This document shows positions 47,676-56,745 of a stretch of DNA of 64,000 nt, in pieces. The position numbers and the translations under genes were made by a program. The notes under the pieces were generated by a model, which searched no databases, was not told the origin of the DNA, and saw nothing but the letters and a program-made list of their open reading frames with translations. The stretch lies in contig CAVVVW010000004.1 of assembly GCA_963751775.1 (NCBI GenBank), forward strand, positions 1-64,000, given 5' to 3'. Each line of letters opens with the position of its first letter. The first letter of the stretch is position 1. This DNA is from CADEEN01 sp963751775 (lineage in GTDB: Bacteria; Pseudomonadota; Gammaproteobacteria; Burkholderiales; Burkholderiaceae_C).

Positions 47676-47905
47676 TCGCGGCAGGCGGTACCCGGCAGGG
47701 GCGATTTGTGGGGCGGCGAGGAGACGAGGCTGGGGTCGGCGCGCGCAGCGCGCATCGTGGGCTGACTCGCCGCACCTGTCCGAGCGCAGTGAGCCCAGCG
47801 AACGTAGCGAGTTGTGCGGCGCGACCCCAGGCCGAGCACCGCAGCGGAGTCGGCGCAAAGCGCCGACCGCCCCACCATGAACCCCTGCTGGGTGCCGCCT
47901 GTCGC
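47676..47905. repeat. Palindromic element B with about 41-bp inverted termini
   Basis: The left end TCGCGGCAGGCGGTACCCGG, continuing to TTTGTGGGGCGG, is matched in reverse complement by TCGCGACAGGCGGCACCCAG, continuing to ATGGTGGGGCGG at the right end. The interior is an inverted, diverged copy of element A's core: hairpin GTCGGCGC/GCGCCGAC, stem GGCCTGGGGTCG/CGACCCCAGCC and inner stem GCCGCAC/GTGCGGC. Stem bases differ from element A on both sides while pairing is kept. Confidence 0.7.
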
Positions 47906-47995
47906 GACACGCAGAACGCGCAACCGAAGTCACCCATCCGCCAAATACCGCTTCGGCCCGCGAGCAAGCCAAGAAACAGGTTTGGGAAGTACACC

Positions 47996-49343
47996 CTAGC
48001 CACCACCGAGCAGCCGCCGATGGATGCGCCGCGTCGCGCTCCACACCGCCCACAGCACCAGCGGAATCAATGCCCCGGCGACGATTTCCGGGTCGACCGG
48101 CAGGCCCGAGGCCTTGGCCGCCTTGCCGGCATAGAGAAGCAGGCTGACGACGTAGTACGAGATGGCGGCGATCGACAGGCCTTCCACCGTGCCCTGCAGG
48201 CGCAACTGCAGTTCCTGGCCGCGCGTCAGCTTGGCCAGCAATTGCTGGTTCTGCGCCTCGGTGGCGATGTCCACGCGCGTGCGCAGCAGCGCGCCGGCGC
48301 GCTCGATGCGCTGCGACAGCGAGGCCAGCCGCTGCGCGTTGGCGGCCACGGTGGCCATCGCGGGCGACAGCCGGCGCTGCATGAACTCGCCGATCGTCTG
48401 CGCGCCCGGGATCGCCAGCTCGCGCAACTCGGCGATGCGCTGGCGCACCAGCGTGTCGTAGGCCTGGGTGGCCGAGAAGCGGTACATGTGTTCGGCGGTG
48501 GCGCGCTCGACCGTGGCCGCCAGCGCGATCAGTTCGTGCAGCAGCTGTTGCTCCGACACCTGGGTGGCGTCGAGCCGCGCCGTGATGCCGGCCAGATCGG
48601 CTTCGGCCGCGGCCAGCATCGGCGCCAGCTCCTTGGCCACCGGCAGGCCGCGCAGCGCCATCAGGCGGTAGGTCTCGATCTCGAGCAGGCGCTGCGCGAT
48701 GCGCCCGGCGCGGCTGTCGGTGGTGCCGGCGGCGGCAACGACGAGCAGGCGCTCGAAGCCGTCGTCGCGCAGCGCAAAGTCGGTCACGGCGCACGAATGG
48801 CCGTCGGCCGCATGCCCGCCGCCGCCGCCGGCGCCCATGCGCGAGGCGACCACCGCGGTGTCGCCGAACCAGCGCCGCGCCGTCGCAAGCACCGCCTGCG
48901 CGTCGGCCAGGTCGCCCGGCACCATGGCGAGTTGAATCGCGGCGACCGTGTGGCCCGGTATGCCGCGCAGCCAGGCGCTGTCGACCGCCAGGTCGGTCAG
49001 CAATTCGGGCAGGCGCGCGCCCAGACCGGCGCCGGCGGGCAGCGGCTGCACGATCGAGTAGCGCGTGAACTCGCTGTGGCGCTCCCACTTCAGGCTGTTG
49101 GCGCCGAGCGCCAGGCGCAGGAAGTTGCGCTTCAGGTCGTCCGCGTCAGCGCGCCTGCCCTGGAAGGCGGCGCAGATGCTCGTACTCCGCCTCGCGCGTC
49201 ACGCCATCGTTGAGCACGGCGACATAGGTCACCAGGGCCGGCAACGCGACCAATGCCGGCGGCCGGGCATGCACCTCGTCGTGCAGCACGCGGCGCAACG
49301 GATCGTCGGTCGGCAGGACAGTGGCGGGCGGGTCGAGCGGCAC
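47996..49343 (-). CDS. DUF3422 family membrane protein (frame broken once)
   Basis: This is a protein of about 448 residues. The N-terminal domain begins DPLRRVLHDEVHARPPALV and includes FLRLALGANSLKWERHSEFTRY. A central ADGHSCAVTDFALRDDGFERLLVV segment and a long helical region follow, and two C-terminal transmembrane helices (ISYYVVSLLLYAGKAA and ALIPLVLWAVWSAT) anchor it in the inner membrane. One extra base near 49,150 separates the first 65 residues from the rest (span 3n+1). Start is GTG. DUF3422 proteins are widespread in proteobacteria without assigned function. Confidence 0.85.
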
Positions 49344-49432
49344 GGCGGAATGGTAGCCGCCCGCTGCGGCACGGCGCCGTCAACGGCGACAATCCCGCCA
49401 CGCGCAGAGGGCGCGCCTGATGGAGGACGGCG

Positions 49433-50389
49433 ATGAAGCGGCGATGCTGGGTGCTGGGTGCGCTGACCCTGGTGGCGGCCTGCGCGCCGCAGAGCGACGA
49501 GGCAGCGATGAGCGGCTACGCCGAGGCCGAACTGGTCTACGTGGCGCCGTCCGCGGCCGGCACGCTGCTGTCGCTGGCGGTTGCAGCGCGGCGACAGCGT
49601 CAAGCGCGGGCAATTGCTGTATGCGCTCGACACCGATGCCGAAGCGCTCGGCCGCCAGGCCGCGCAGGCGCGCAGCGAGGGCCGCGGCCCAGGCCGACAA
49701 CCTGCGCAAGGGCCGGCGCCCGGCCGAGATCGCGGCGATCGACCAGCAACTGGCGCAGGCGCAGGCCGCGCTCGCGGCATCGGCCTCGACCCTGCAGCGC
49801 AACCGCAAGCTCGTCGACCAGGGTTTCCAGTCGGCGCTGCGGCTGGAGGAACTGGTGGCCGCGCGCGACCGCGACGCGGCGCGCGTGCGCGAATTGCAGG
49901 CGCAGCGCGCGCTGGCCACGCAGGCCGCGCGCAGCGACGAAATCGCCGCCGCCGCCGCCGGCCCGCGGCGCGCTGTCCGACGTCGCGCTGAGCGCCTGGC
50001 GCGAAGGCCAGAAGCGCCGCGAGGCGCCCGCCGATGCGCTGGTCTTCGACGTCATGTACCGCCCCGGCGAATGGGTCAATGCCGGCGCGCCGGTGGTGGC
50101 GCTGCTGCCGCCGGGTGCGCTCAAGGTGCGCTTCTTCGTGCCCGAGCCGGCGCTGGCGCGCGCCGCGGTCGGCAGCGAGGTGGCGCTGTCGTGCGACGGC
50201 TGCGCGCCCAACCTGCGTGCGCGCATCCGCTGGGTCTCGCCGCAGGCCGAGTACACGCCGCCGGTGATCTACAGCAATGCCAGCCGCAGCAAGCTGGTGT
50301 TCGCGGTCGAGGCCACGCCGCTCGACGGCGCCGCGGCGTTGAAGCCCGGGCAGCCGGTCGACGTGCGCTTCGCCAAGGCCGGCCCATGA
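49433..50389 (+). CDS. HlyD/YbhG-family efflux adaptor lipoprotein (frame broken three times)
   Basis: This is a periplasmic adaptor of about 318 residues for an ABC exporter. It starts with a lipoprotein signal (MKRRCWVLGALTLVAAC). The biotinyl-lipoyl-like part (GYAEAELVYVAPSAAGTLLSL, QRGDSVKRGQLLYALDTDAE) is followed by a coiled-coil hairpin (AAIDQQLAQAQAALAASASTL). The beta-barrel part comes last (YRPGEWVNAGAPVVALLPPG, VRFFVPEPALARAAVG). Switches near 49,585 (GGCGGTTGCAG, extra T), 49,680 (GAGGGCCGCGG, extra G) and 49,965 are all one-base. The span is an exact multiple of three. It precedes the ATPase by 13 bp. Confidence 0.87.
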   Translation: MKRRCWVLGALTLVAACAPQSDEAAMSGYAEAELVYVAPSAAGTLLSLAVAARRQRQARAIAVCARHRCRSARPPGRAGAQRGPRPRPTTCARAGARPRSRRSTSNWRRRRPRSRHRPRPCSATASSSTRVSSRRCGWRNWWPRATATRRACANCRRSARWPRRPRAATKSPPPPPARGALSDVALSAWREGQKRREAPADALVFDVMYRPGEWVNAGAPVVALLPPGALKVRFFVPEPALARAAVGSEVALSCDGCAPNLRARIRWVSPQAEYTPPVIYSNASRSKLVFAVEATPLDGAAALKPGQPVDVRFAKAGP

Positions 50390-50402
50390 TCGGAGACGCG
50401 CC

Positions 50403-51426
50403 GTGAGCGCCGCGCGGGCCGCCCAAGAAGCGAATATTAGTGGTAATGAAGTGTGCAGTGCCAGGTCATGGGGATCGGCCGTCGACCTCGACGGACGAGG
50501 GCCGTCGCTCACGATCGACGTGCGCGGCCTGACCAAGACGTTCGGCGCGCGCAAGGTGGTCGATGACCTGTCGATCCAGGTCCGGCGCGGCGAGATCTGC
50601 GGCTTCCTCGGCCCCAACGGCAGCGGCAAGACGACCACCATCCGCATGCTCTGCGGCCTGCTCGAGCCCGACGCCGGCGAAGGCACCTGCCTGGGCCACG
50701 ACATCCGCCGCGAGTCGCGCCAGATCAAGCTGCGCGTGGGCTACATGACGCAGCGCTTCGGCCTCTACGAAGACCTGTCGATCGAGGAGAACCTCGACTT
50801 CGTCGCCCGCGCCTACGGCATGCCCGATCGGCGCGGCGTCGTCGACGCCACGCTCGAGCGCCTCGGGCTGTCGGCGCGCCGCACGCAGCTCGCCGGCACG
50901 CTGTCGGGCGGCTGGAAGCAGCGCCTGGCGCTGGCCGCCTGCATGCTGCACGAGCCCGACCTGCTGCTGCTCGACGAGCCCACGGCCGGCGTCGACCCGA
51001 AGGCGCGGCGCGACTTCTGGCAGCAGATCCACGCCCTGGCCGCCGAAGGGCCTGACCGTGCTGGTCAGCACGCATTACATGGACGAGGCCGAGCGCTGCC
51101 ACCGCCTGGCCTACATCTCCTACGGCAAGTTGCTGGCGGCCGGCACCGCCGCCGAGGTCATCGCGCAGGCGGGCCTGGCGACCTGGGCCATGTCGGCGGC
51201 GACGGCGACGACCTGGCACGCGCCAGCGCGCTGCTGCAGCAGGACCCGCGCTGGATGGTCGTGGCCTTCGGCACCACGCTGCATGTCAGCGCAGGCGGCG
51301 GCGCCGACCTGCCGGCCTGGCTGGCCGAGCAGGCGCCCGGCGCCGTGGACGGTGAGCGCCATCGCCACCGGCCTGGAAGACGTCTTCATCTCGCTGACGC
51401 AGCATGCGACCGACAACTTCCAGTAG
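50403..51426 (+). CDS. ABC exporter ATPase, YbhF/CcmA type (frame broken)
   Basis: This is a single-domain ABC ATPase of about 340 residues driving the neighbouring permease. Walker A is GPNGSGKTT in a GEICGFLGP context, the signature LSGGWKQRLALAACML, Walker B LLLLDEPTAGVDPKARR and the switch STHYMDEAERC. The C-terminal VSAIATGLEDVFISLTQ is typical of drug-exporter ATPases. Switches occur near 51,050 (GAAGGGCCTGACC, one extra base), 51,190 and 51,345. The GTG start leaves an atypical N-terminal extension of about 35 residues, so a later start near the ABC domain is possible. Confidence 0.87.
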
Positions 51427-51441
51427 CCGCGGCCGCGGCGA

Positions 51442-52572
51442 TTGTTCGGCCTGTCGTGGGGCCGCATCGTCGCGGTGCTGCGCAAGGAGTTCGTGCAACT
51501 GCGGCGCGACCGCCTGACCTTCGCGATGATGCTCGGCGTGCCGATCATGCAGCTGGTGCTGTTCGGCTACGCCATCAACGGCGACCCGCGCCAGTTGCCG
51601 ACCGCGGTGGTGGCGGCCGACAACGGCCCGCTGGTGCGCAGCATCGTTCGCGCGGCCGAGAACACCGGCTACTTCAAGGTCGTCGCCACGGTCGCCGACG
51701 GCGACGCCGAGCACCTGATCGCCAGCGGCCAGGTGCAGTTCGCACTGGTCTTCCCGGCCGACTTCTCGCGCCGCGTGCTGCGCGGCGAGCACCCCGCCCT
51801 CGCCGTCTACGCCGACGCCACCGACCCGGCCGCCACCGGCCCGGCCGTGGCTGCGCTGCAGGCCCTGCCCGCGCTGGCCCTGGCCAACGACCTGAATGGC
51901 CCGCTGGCCCACCTGCGCCCCGGCGCCCAGCCCTTCGAGCTGCGGCTGCACCGCCGCTACAACCCCGAGGGGCTGACCGCCTACAACGTCGTGCCGGGCC
52001 TGATGGGCGTGATCCTGACCATGACGCTGGTGATGATGACCGCGATGGCGATGACCCGCGAGCGCGAGCGCGGCACGCTGGAAAACCTGCTCGCCACGCC
52101 GGTGCGCCCGCTCGAGATGATGATCGGCAAGATCCTGCCCTACGTCTTCATCGGCTACGTGCAGGTGCTCGTCGTCTTCGGCGCGGCGCGCCTGCTGTTC
52201 GACGTGCCGATGGCCGGCAGCTTCTTGATGCTCACGGCCACCGTGCTGCTGTTCATCGTCGCCACGCTGGCCGTCGGCTTCACCTTCTCGACCATCGCGC
52301 GCTCGCAGATGCAGTCGATGCAGATGACGATGTTCTACTTCCTGCCCAACATCCTGCTGTCGGGCTTCATGTTCCCGTTTCGCGGCATGCCCGGCTGGGC
52401 CCAGGCCATCGGCGAGGTGCTGCCGCTGACCCACTTCGTGCGCATCGTGCGCGGCATCATGCTCAAGGGCGTGGCCTGGCACGACGTCTGGCCCGAGGCC
52501 GGCGCGATCGTCGCCTTCCTCGTCGTGGTCGGCACGATCGCGATGCTGAGGTATCGGCAGACGATCGATTGA
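51442..52572 (+). CDS. ABC-2 type exporter permease (YbhS/YbhR-like)
   Basis: This is a 376-residue permease. An N-terminal helix (LTFAMMLGVPIMQLVLFGYAI) is followed by a large periplasmic domain (about residues 45-175). Five C-terminal helices follow, containing the ABC-2 signature RERERGTLENLLATPVRPLEMMIGK and FTFSTIARSQMQSMQM. It belongs to the adaptor/ATPase/permease set and would export drugs or lipids. Relatives often have two permease genes; only one is present here, so it would act as a homodimer. Start is TTG, 15 bp after the ATPase stop. The frame is intact. Confidence 0.92.
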   Translation: MFGLSWGRIVAVLRKEFVQLRRDRLTFAMMLGVPIMQLVLFGYAINGDPRQLPTAVVAADNGPLVRSIVRAAENTGYFKVVATVADGDAEHLIASGQVQFALVFPADFSRRVLRGEHPALAVYADATDPAATGPAVAALQALPALALANDLNGPLAHLRPGAQPFELRLHRRYNPEGLTAYNVVPGLMGVILTMTLVMMTAMAMTRERERGTLENLLATPVRPLEMMIGKILPYVFIGYVQVLVVFGAARLLFDVPMAGSFLMLTATVLLFIVATLAVGFTFSTIARSQMQSMQMTMFYFLPNILLSGFMFPFRGMPGWAQAIGEVLPLTHFVRIVRGIMLKGVAWHDVWPEAGAIVAFLVVVGTIAMLRYRQTID

Positions 52573-52582
52573 CAGCCCCCAA

Positions 52583-52597
52583 GACGCCTGCGGCGTC
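52583..52597. terminator. Stem-loop after the ABC permease gene
   Basis: A perfect 6-bp stem with a 3-nt loop, GACGCC-tgc-GGCGTC, starts 11 bp after the permease stop. It sits inside a weaker outer pairing CCCAAG (52578-52583) with CTTGGG (52622-52627). There is no T-run, so this is a candidate terminator or mRNA 3'-end stabiliser. Confidence 0.4.
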
Positions 52598-52737
52598 GCC
52601 GCCCGGTGCGCTCGCAGGCCGCTTGGGCCGGCCCGGGGCCTGCGATCTGATTTTCGCAGGCTCACGCCATGAGCCTCTGGCACCCGAGACTGGCATCGCC
52701 GGGGTCGTCCCGGTGCCCGCCAGAAAGCGAAGCCGCC

Positions 52738-53823
52738 ATGCACACCGCCGACCTGTTCGAAGACGCCCCGCCCGCGGTGCAAACCGTGAACCCCGCCGAC
52801 GCCACCGGCTTCGAGATCGGCTGGGACTACGCCCATTACCGTCTCACGCCGCCGCCGCAGCAATTGCAGGAGGCCAAGCCCGTGCGCCAGGGCTGGCAGG
52901 CCGGCGCGGCGGTCTTCGGCACGCGCACCTTGAAGCCCACGCCGCAGGTGCGCAAGTGGCTGCAACTGCGCCTGAATGCCTGGCGCCGCGGCCGTGCGTT
53001 CGAGGGCGTGCAGGTCACGCCGCACTTCCTGGCCCAGATCGACGTGGCGGTGTGCCCGATCACGCGCCTGAAGCTCAGCCACGCCAGCGGCGCCGGCAGC
53101 GACGCCTCGGTCGACCGCGTCTGCAACCAGGCCGGCTACGCCGCCGGCAACCTGGCCGTGATGAGCACGCGCGCCAACCAGGCCAAGGCCGACCTCGGCT
53201 GGCGGGACGCGCTGACCGTCGTGCGCCAGCTCGAAGCCTCGGGCCTGGACACGCTGGACGGCCTGGCCCCCGTGCACTGGTCGCGCCTGGGCGTGCTGAT
53301 GAGCTTCGTCACGCCACTGCCGCACGCCGAGGCGGCGTGCCTGCCGCTGCTGGTGCTGCCGCCCAACCGCCTGCGCCTGCTCAACGCCGTGCAGGCCTTG
53401 CAGGCGGTGCTGACGCTGGCCTTCACGCAGGCGCAGGCCGTGCCGCGGCTGCGCGAGTTGATGGCGCACCTGCCGGCGCCGGCGCGGCACGACTTCCAGG
53501 TCTTCATGCTCACGCTGCAGGCGCGGCGCCTGGCCATCGGCATGCAGACCAGCGGCATCGAACTGCGCCACGCGCTCGAAGACCTGTGGACCGACGCGGC
53601 CGTCAACCGCCGCTGGCAGCGCTTTGCGCTGCAGCTCGACGAAGCCGACTGCGAGCGCCTGGTGCGTATCGCCGCACGCAAGGGCTTGGGCGGCAAGGCC
53701 TGGCAGTGGCTGCCGCGTGCGGCGGCCACCGAAGGCTGGGCGCTGGCCACCGCGGGCTACGTCGGGCCGCGGCCGGGCTGGGCGCGGGCACGCCGCCGCG
53801 GCAAGGACGCCGGCCGCGCCTAA
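52738..53823 (+). CDS. Unknown protein with HNH-like motif
   Basis: This is a 361-residue cytoplasmic protein with no signal or membrane segment. The middle contains VAVCPITRLKLSHASG and, about 20 residues on, SVDRVCNQAGYAAGNLAVMS followed by TRANQAKADLG. That second stretch resembles the C-terminal half of HNH nuclease folds (D-R-x-x-N-x-x-G-Y-x-x-G-N, then R-A-N-x-x-K), but the leading catalytic His pair is not evident. The N-terminal GFEIGWDYAHYRLTPPP looks family-specific, and the C-terminal half is helical. Nuclease activity is uncertain. It may be a conserved Burkholderiales protein without a known role. The frame is intact. Confidence 0.6.
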   Translation: MHTADLFEDAPPAVQTVNPADATGFEIGWDYAHYRLTPPPQQLQEAKPVRQGWQAGAAVFGTRTLKPTPQVRKWLQLRLNAWRRGRAFEGVQVTPHFLAQIDVAVCPITRLKLSHASGAGSDASVDRVCNQAGYAAGNLAVMSTRANQAKADLGWRDALTVVRQLEASGLDTLDGLAPVHWSRLGVLMSFVTPLPHAEAACLPLLVLPPNRLRLLNAVQALQAVLTLAFTQAQAVPRLRELMAHLPAPARHDFQVFMLTLQARRLAIGMQTSGIELRHALEDLWTDAAVNRRWQRFALQLDEADCERLVRIAARKGLGGKAWQWLPRAAATEGWALATAGYVGPRPGWARARRRGKDAGRA

Positions 53824-53832
53824 CATCGCGGC

Positions 53833-54950
53833 ATGGCCGACCAACGAATTCGACGTCCTCGTCATCGGCGCCGGCATCGCCGGTGCCTCGGTAGCGTACT
53901 TCCTCGCGCCGCACGCCCGCGTGGCCTGCTCGAGCGCGAGTCCCTGCCGGGCTATCACACCACCGGGCGCTCGGCGGCGATGTTCATGGAGAGCTACGGC
54001 CCGGCGCAGGTGCGCGCGCTGACGCGGGCCAGCCGGGCGTTTCTGGCCACGCCGGTGAACGGCGAGCCGCCGCTGCTCGCACCGCGCGGCGCGCTGTTCA
54101 TCGCCCGCGCCGAGCAGGCCGACGCCGTGCGGGCGCTGCACGAACAATTGCGCAGCGAGGGCGCGCAGGCGCAGATGCTGGACACTGCCGCGGCCCGCGC
54201 GCGCGTGCCCGTGCTGCGCAGCGAAGCCGCCGCGCTGGCGCTGCTCGACGACGATGCCTGCGACATCGACGTCGACCGGCTGCACCAGCGCTTCCTGCGC
54301 GGCGCGCGGCGACATGGCGCGCAACTCGTCTTCAATGCCGACGTGCGCAGCATCGACTTCGCGCAGGGCCGCTGGTCGGTCTCGACGCCGACGCAGCGTT
54401 TCAGGGCGCCGTGCTGGTGAATGCCGCCGGCGCCTGGGCCGACGCCGTCGCCGCGCTGGCCGGCGTGGCGCCGCTGGGCCTGCAACCGTGCCGCCGCAGC
54501 GCCTTCACCTTCGCGCCGCCCGCCGGCATCGACGTGCGTGGCTGGCCCTGCGTGGCCGACATCGACGAGAGCTTCTATTTCAAGCCCGAAGCCGGCGTGC
54601 TGCTCGGCTCGCCGGCCAACGCCGACCCGGTGCCGCCGCATGACGTGGTGGCCGAGGAACTCGACATCGCCACCGGCATCCAGCGCATCGAGGAGGCCAC
54701 CACGCTCGCCATCCGCCGCCCGTTGCGCACCTGGGCCGGCCTGCGCAGCTTCGTGCCCGACGGCGCGCTGGTCGGCGGTTTCGACGACGCCGTGCCCGCC
54801 TTCTTCTGGTGCTGCGGCCAGGGCGGCTACGGCATCCAGACCAGCCCGGCGATGGGCGAGGCCTGCGCCGCGCGCCTGCTCGGCCGGCCGCTGCCAGCGC
54901 ACATCGCCGACCAGGGCCTGGCCTTTGCCGACCTCGCGCCGCGGCGCTAG
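53833..54950 (+). CDS. FAD-dependent oxidoreductase, DAO/DadA-like (frame broken three times)
   Basis: This is a D-amino-acid-oxidase-fold flavoprotein of about 372 residues. The N-terminal Rossmann motif is DVLVIGAGIAGASVAYFLA. It is followed by LLERESLPGYHTTGRSAAMF, a substrate domain, AVLVNAAGAWADAVAALAGV and the C-terminal CCGQGGYGIQTSPAMGEACA that closes the FAD site. Segments lie in different frames with switches near 53,840 (one extra base), 53,922 (GTGGCCTG, one missing C) and about 54,385-54,405 (one missing base). This gene is unusual in the window in having deletions. It would oxidise an amine or amino acid; the substrate is unknown. Confidence 0.85.
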
Positions 54951-55045
54951 ACAGCGCAGCGATCAAGGACGAGCCTCGCCGTTGAGGCAGCGCAATTCGC
55001 CCGCCACTCACGGCGGTATCGTGCAATTCCACTCTGGAAGTCACG

Positions 55046-56122
55046 ATGCTTTTCGACCCCATCGCCATTCGCTCGCTGCACCTCAGCAACCGGGCAATCA
55101 TGGCGCCGATGACGCGTTGCCGGGCCGCCGAAGCCGGTGTCCCCAATGCGCTGATGGCCGAGTATTACGGCCAGCGCGCCGGCGCCGGCCTGATCATCAC
55201 CGAAGGCACGTCGCCATCGCCCAACGGGCTCGGTTATGCGCACATCCCGGGGCTGTTCAACGAAGCGCAGATGCGCGGCTGGAGGCCCGTCACGGACGCG
55301 GTGCACGCCAAGGGCGGCAAGATCGTCGTCCAGTTCATGCACACCGGCCGCGTGGCCCATGTCGCCAACCTGCCGGCGGGCGCCGAGGTGTTGGGGCCGG
55401 GCGCCGAGGTCTGCCCTGGCGAGATGTACGCGAAGTCGCTAGGCATGCAGCCCCACAGCGCGCCGCGTGCGATGACCGAGCGCGACATCGCCGTTGCCGT
55501 CGGCGAATACGCTCGGGCGGCGCGTCTGGCACTCGACGCGGGTTTCGACGGCGTGGAACTCCACGCCGCGAACGGATACCTGATCGAGCAGTTCCTGAAT
55601 GCGAACGTGAACCACCGCACCGACGCCTACGGCGCCGGCCCCGAGGGGCGCAATCGTTTCGCGATCGAAGTCGCGCGCGCCACCGCGAACGCCATCGGCG
55701 GCGACAGGGTCGGCGTCCGGCTCTCGCCGCATGGTGTGTTCAACGGCACGGGCACCTTTGCCGATGTCGATGCGCAGGATCTTGCGCTGACCAAGGAGCT
55801 GTCGGCGCTTGGGCTGCTGTACATCCACCTGCTGGACCACTCCGCGATGGGCACGCCGCCCGTGCCCGCCGAATTGAAGACCCGGTTGCGGAGCGCCTTC
55901 GACGGGCCGTTCATGCTGGCCGGCGGGTTCGATCGCGCCAGTGCGGAAAGTGCGCTCGCCGAAGGGCGGGCCGATCTGATCGCGTTCGGTCGCCCGTTTC
56001 TTGCCAACCCCGACCTGGTCGAGCGCATGCGCGTGGATGCACCGTTGAATGCGCCGGACATGTCCACCTTCTACACGCCGGGCGCCAAGGGCTACACCGA
56101 CTATCCGACGCTGGCAACCTGA
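55046..56122 (+). CDS. Old Yellow Enzyme family NADH:flavin oxidoreductase
   Basis: This is a 358-residue FMN ene-reductase (NemA/XenA-like). The barrel starts MLFDPIAIRSLHLSNRAIMAPMTRCRA. The substrate-binding His/Asn pair is in ELHAANGYLIEQFLN, preceded by DGV, with RTDAYGAGPEGRNRF after. The phosphate-binding part shows FMLAGGFDRASAESAL and LIAFGRPFLANPDLV. It reduces activated C=C bonds of enals, nitroesters or quinones. Upstream, the ATG is preceded by GGAAGTCACG. The frame is intact. It is convergent with the CoA-binding-protein gene, 24 bp away. Confidence 0.94.
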   Translation: MLFDPIAIRSLHLSNRAIMAPMTRCRAAEAGVPNALMAEYYGQRAGAGLIITEGTSPSPNGLGYAHIPGLFNEAQMRGWRPVTDAVHAKGGKIVVQFMHTGRVAHVANLPAGAEVLGPGAEVCPGEMYAKSLGMQPHSAPRAMTERDIAVAVGEYARAARLALDAGFDGVELHAANGYLIEQFLNANVNHRTDAYGAGPEGRNRFAIEVARATANAIGGDRVGVRLSPHGVFNGTGTFADVDAQDLALTKELSALGLLYIHLLDHSAMGTPPVPAELKTRLRSAFDGPFMLAGGFDRASAESALAEGRADLIAFGRPFLANPDLVERMRVDAPLNAPDMSTFYTPGAKGYTDYPTLAT

Positions 56123-56146
56123 TCGCGGTCGGCGCGGCGGCGGCGT

Positions 56147-56614
56147 TCAGGCGGGAATGCGGCCCTGCCGGCCCAGCCACCAGCGCATGCAGCGATGCGC
56201 CACGTCCACCGGCTCGCAGTACATCATCGGACAGCCGCCGACGATGGGTTCGATGCCGAGCTCCGTGCACGCGCGCAGCGCAGGCTCGGAAACGCTGCCC
56301 TCGCCGAAGGAGCGATGAAACCAGATCTTGTGGATGCCACGCGCGGCCGCCTGCCGGACGAGGCCTTCGGCGACATCGGGATGCGTGACGACCATCAAGC
56401 CGTCGACGACACCCGGCACGGCGGCCAGATCGCGGTAGCACTTCGAGCCTTCGAGGACGTCTGCCTGCGGGTTGACGGCGATTGCCTCGATGCCGCAACC
56501 GCGCAACTTGCGAAAGATGGCGTTCGCAGGCGCTTTCCCGGAGCGCGAAACGCCGGCAACGGCGATACGCCCGCACGATAGAAACGCGGCGACCGACGAC
56601 GGTGTTGGGGTCAT
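56147..56614 (-). CDS. CoA-binding domain protein (YccU-like)
   Basis: This is a 155-residue Rossmann-fold protein of the CoA_binding_2 family. It contains IAVAGVSRSGKAPANAIFRKL, IEAIAVNPQADVLEGSKCY, VDGLMVVTHPDVAEGLV and KIWFHRSFGEGSVS. Such proteins resemble the nucleotide-binding domain of succinyl-CoA synthetase alpha but have no known reaction. The family's usual GxxG turn is here VAGVSRSG. It stands alone between the OYE gene and the MATE gene. The frame is intact. Confidence 0.9.
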   Translation of the reverse strand: MTPTPSSVAAFLSCGRIAVAGVSRSGKAPANAIFRKLRGCGIEAIAVNPQADVLEGSKCYRDLAAVPGVVDGLMVVTHPDVAEGLVRQAAARGIHKIWFHRSFGEGSVSEPALRACTELGIEPIVGGCPMMYCEPVDVAHRCMRWWLGRQGRIPA

Positions 56615-56745
56615 GCCTGGAGCCCGAATCGAATGCCCGTGACGCGTACACGGTACATCGGGCGCGGTCGATCCTGTTGCGCCCGGTCAAGGCGCCGGTC
56701 GCCGCCGCCTTGCCTGGCACAGTGTCCGCCGGTCGTGTGCCGGCT

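Noticed and set aside
47251..48006. Open frames within the palindromic elements that could be called proteins
   Set aside because: They are Arg/Ala/Ser-rich translations of inverted repeats on both strands, without a ribosome site or conserved motif.
50403..53894. A 1163-codon frame across the ABC ATPase, permease and HNH-like genes
   Set aside because: It is the ATPase frame read past its break; the permease and HNH-like proteins are clearly encoded in other frames.
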